64,000 bases of DNA from contig MEHQ01000140.1 in NCBI GenBank assembly GCA_008828725.1, forward strand, positions 1,157,868 to 1,221,867, in the 5' to 3' direction. The DNA comes from Saccharina japonica (taxonomy: Eukaryota > Sar > Phaeophyceae > Laminariales > Laminariaceae). Below are positions 60,852 to 64,000 of this stretch, in pieces. Every line of letters starts with the position of its first letter. Within the stretch, counting starts at the first letter, position 1. The translations under genes and the position numbers were made by a program. The notes beneath the pieces were generated by a model, which made no database searches, was not told where the DNA came from, and saw nothing but the letters and a program-made list of their open reading frames with translations.

Positions 60852-62968
60852 ACCGCCGCTCTCGCATGGCGATGCTACACGGTCGCCTCTCGGAGAGAGG
60901 AGCTAGGGGCAGGGTTGGGGCGAAGGGGGTTGGGGTATAGGGGTAGGGGGCGCTGCCCCCCCCTTCCCCTCCCCTCGCCCCCGCCTTACGTTGGCGAGCA
61001 CCCTGCCTGGTATCTGCCCCGTGGCTGGCCTGTGGCTGACGTGAAGGGGCTCGGCACAAAAAATTGCACAGCCTGGGCTGCGGGCGGGGGGGGGGGTAGA
61101 AAGAGAACAAAGGCGGTCATTACCTAATAATGTCGTCCTAGCGGTGTGTGGAGAAACAGCGCATGACCCCATTACGTACTAGCAGCAGAATTTCAAGAAA
61201 ACCAGGACAAACTATCGTACGTACTGTAACTGTATCTGCTGTCCGTCGTGAAAGTTTCTTTTTTCAGGAAATTTCTCTCGAGACTAGATGGTAGATAGTG
61301 TGTGTGGACAAGGTAATATTACGCTATTAGTAGTAGTAAGCGGGCAGGGCAGTCAGTTTGCTGGGCGCTATGATACGTACCTGGCCTGCCTCCGTCAGGC
61401 CCTCCGGCGGGAGAGAGGGGGGTATTTTTGTCAGGAAACTTTGCGGAGAAGCGCGCGCGCGGCGGTTGTGATCCGGCTGCGGCTTCGTGTGCGGGTTTCC
61501 TGAGCTTCGTGTTTTGCGTATTTTTACGGGGGGAGGGGGGTGGCGCATTGCCAGCACTACCTGCAACGCTTTGCAAATGCAAGATAAGGCAAGGCGAGGC
61601 AAGGCAAGGCAAGGCAATGCTCTTTTTTTTTAGCGCCCTTATTTATTTGCGCTCACGGGCCAAGTCTTCACCAGTACCAGGTAAGTAGTGCGAGTACGCA
61701 GCATCAGCAGCTTTTGGTCGAGGTAAAATTTGGGGTTTGCTTTTATCGCGGCGAGCCTTTATTTTCTTCATCCAAGTTTCGGGGTTTTACTTTTTCATGT
61801 ACTAGTGTACTGTAAGTTTTCCCCCCTGAAAATGACGGAACGAACGTCTCAGTTCGGTATTTTTTGTTTCTTCTTTTTTTGACAACAAGAAAAGGGGCCA
61901 AGAACCAAAAAGAAAAAGGGGCAAGAACCAAAATTGCCAGACGAACGTTGTAACGTGAGACAGAGATTCATAAAACAAAAAAATCATCATGGGCTTTTAC
62001 CATTCCAGGGCTCCAAGCGTGAGCGACCCTTTCTCTTCGACGTGCCAACGGCTCTTCGACGTGCCTTCCAACGGCTCGCAACGGCTCTCGCCGTAACGAA
62101 GTGGTGCTCGTATCATACGTACGTAGGAGATCGAGTAACGACAAATGATGGCTACTGACAAGTACATCTGTTATAGGTTTGGCCCCTTGACGGACTGACC
62201 ACCCCGCACACTAAAACCGGTATAATAAGGCCAAAAGCGAGGCCTTGTCGCATTCAAAATGACCACACGGTCTCATATTGTATCATATGTATATACCGGT
62301 ATACCTGGTATATAGCATATTTTCTCGTAAGTAACGCCGCTTGGAACGGCTCGCAATGTGCGCGTGTGTGTGTCCTCCACTTTAAACCGCTCTTTCTACC
62401 CGTCGACATGCCTCGTATGATATCGACTATTTTTTCAAGTTTTTTCGTCGTTCCGTCATGTTTTTTTCCGAGTACGTACGTACTAATGAGATGTCTTCCA
62501 TTGTACCAGATATAATATACCAGGTAACCACTTACTAATAGATGTTTTAACCTTCGGTCTCTATTTTGGAAACTATTTGTTTTGTTCCTTCCGCCCCCGC
62601 CCGCCGTTCGTACCATATCGTAACGGCAGGTTAGTAGGGGATCTATCTGTAGATGATCTATCTGTAGATGATGTATTTGTAGATGATCTATCTGTAGATG
62701 ATGTATTTGCCCGACTTGTCCACCGTTTTGGGACTTCAGGGGGGGGAATGACAGCTCCAAAAAGGGACGCTAAAAAAAAAAAAAAAAAAACAGCCCTCAC
62801 AAAGCAACGCTGCCTGCTGGGATAGGGTATCGTGCATGTCGTTCGATGTCGCCCCCTCCCCCGAAACAAAAGGAGTGTTCGTCACATCACACGCGCGTAT
62901 TGGTAGCATAAAAACTACCACGTACTGGTATATCGTATGATCTACGCTCACACTGTAAATACGATTAA

Positions 62969-63047
62969 CCCATTCAGAACTGAAAAAAAAATCCTACACT
63001 AATTCCAAGTATTTTGTACCAAAATACGTGGGACCAGTTCTTGAGGG
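62969..63047. mobile_element. Family C MITE, duplicate
   Basis: Same element as 59594-59672, in copy 2 of the large duplication. Confidence 0.85.
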
Positions 63048-63459
63048 GTCAAGACCGCACTTCTTCGTTCTCATTTGATTTATCGCTTCAGATACAAGAG
63101 ATACACACATACATGCATACCATGACAAGTACCGCAAGGCAGAAAACAAAATACCGGGCGCTGGCTTCTGCTTGCTGCTTGTTGTGTTAATTTATCTTCT
63201 GTTCGGCGGTCGGTCGGTGTGTTTGTTTGTGTGTTTGCGCATTTTTCTATCTTACAAAAGGCACAACAGATTACGTAACCAGGGTATATATATATAAAAC
63301 ATTAAAAAAACAGACGGGGAAAACACACGAAAAAAACACACTGAGGAGGGAACCAAAGCACCGGGCATAACTACTTTGTACCAGGGTATATATATAAATA
63401 CGTACTGGGAGGTATGCACTATTATACATTTACATCTTTGTATTCACACCACTATACTA

Positions 63460-63534
63460 TCTTAAGGCTAAACTTGTAAAATCGCCGCTGACGGTGCCCC
63501 CCCCCGCCCCCTCCGCCCCATCCTACTCTCTGCT
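63460..63534. other. Unmatched
   Basis: Short unique segment with two C-runs. Confidence 0.4.
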
Positions 63535-63770
63535 GAATGAGTACACCCCCCCCCCCTCCCCCCCCCCCCTCGCTGGTCGGTGAAAACCCGACGTCTCCGC
63601 CCCGGCATTGTAGGGATGCGAGGGTCTATGGTCATAGACTACGGCCAGTGCATGAAAATGAAGTACCCCCCCCCCCCCCCCCCCCCACAAGCGGTTCTTA
63701 GTAGGATGCAGCTCACCCTTCATGCGACTCGCCCCTACACCTCACGGCGCTTGACGCTTGGTGCAAGGAA
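63535..63770 (+). mobile_element. Three fused family S1 fragments
   Basis: GAATGAGTACACCCCC (tail scrap), then GGTCGGTGAAAACCCGACGT to GAAAATGAAGTACCCCC (tail half), then AAGCGGTTCTTAGTAGGATG to GACGCTTGGTGCAAGG (middle only). Each junction is a C-run of 10-25 bases, so C-runs act as recombination or assembly joints. Confidence 0.8.
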
Positions 63771-63930
63771 GGCATGCCCGCGAGCCCGCCGCGGGGGGGC
63801 GCACGTGCGCAAGCCACATGTCAGCCCCCTCTCCTCCTCCTCCTCGGGCCCACCCTCTTCTCTTCTTCGTCCGATGGGCGGTGTCCCGGGTATGATTAAC
63901 ACCCTGACTCCCGTGATTGCCTCACAACGC

Positions 63931-63957
63931 CCCTTACCCTTACCCTTACCCTTACCA
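63931..63957. repeat. (TTACCC)n short run
   Basis: Four CCCTTA units. Resembles but differs from the CCCTAA run at 21339. Confidence 0.8.
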
Positions 63958-63980
63958 CTCCACAATGCTCCCTCCGCGCA

Positions 63981-64000
63981 CCCCCCCCCCCCCCCCCCCC
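63981..64000. repeat. Poly-C tract at the window edge
   Basis: About 20 C, extending past the window. The preceding 63771-63930 is GC-rich and unassigned. Confidence 0.9.

Larger units (their letters stand above)
60534..63459. repeat. Large duplication, copy 2 (2.9 kb)
   Basis: Starts within CCGAGTTGGGAACAAACGAC and runs to CACCACTATACTA, then continues into unique sequence. The missing 1.36 kb is replaced by a direct join from GCCTGGGCTG to a G-run. Its tandem order with copy 1 may be an assembly artefact. Confidence 0.9.

Overview
The window looks like nuclear DNA from a eukaryote with a repeat-rich, gene-poor genome. It holds many small dispersed repeats with clear family structure, tRNA-derived and non-tRNA short retroposons, an R2-type (restriction-like endonuclease) non-LTR retrotransposon, triplet microsatellites that would code for polyGln or polyAla, and exon-sized open stretches bounded by AG and GT. 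There are no operons, ribosome binding sites or phage genes. A photosynthetic stramenopile such as a brown alga is my best guess, from the general feel of the retrotransposon proteins and the CAG/GCA-rich coding-like stretches. This is a weak inference and cannot be proved from the window.

Layout. 1-7 kb: miniature inverted-repeat elements (MITEs), two poly-G/C-bounded retroposons (family S1), a TAA array and a 24-bp palindromic satellite. 7.0-9.75 kb: the only long coding region, a frameshifted reverse transcriptase/endonuclease on the minus strand. 10-14 kb: a 22-bp-unit array, a 751-base assembly gap and GTT/ACT arrays. 14-31 kb: S1 copies, TA-target MITEs (families A and B), TTAA-target MITEs (family C), a fragment of the same retrotransposon carrying a clean S1 insertion with target duplication, a second palindromic satellite and a CGACC array. 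31-42 kb: GATC-rich elements (family E), more MITEs, a PIF/Harbinger-like foldback and the C-terminal end of a second LINE. 42.8-44.8 kb: a 999-bp exact tandem duplication joined by one N. 44-50 kb: tRNA-derived SINEs (family S2), piggyBac-like MITEs and a 117-bp tandem. 51-56 kb: two candidate exons. 55.8-63.5 kb: a second nearly identical duplication, again joined by one N. 63.5-64 kb: S1 fragments and poly-C.

How it fits together. The window is a stack of nested transposons. Nested pairs fix several target sites: family A inserts at TA, family C at TTAA, and S1 next to C-runs. The most unusual signal is a 9-mer, TACCAGGTA/TACCTGGTA, present at least 34 times outside the duplicated block (about 0.5 expected by chance). 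In one MITE copy it sits at positions where sister copies have a plain TA. Because family B MITEs are bounded by TA-CCA...TGG-TA, I propose that the 9-mers are excision scars of those elements or their autonomous relatives.

Limits. Everything was read by eye. Copy boundaries are usually good to a few bases, and percent identities were not computed.
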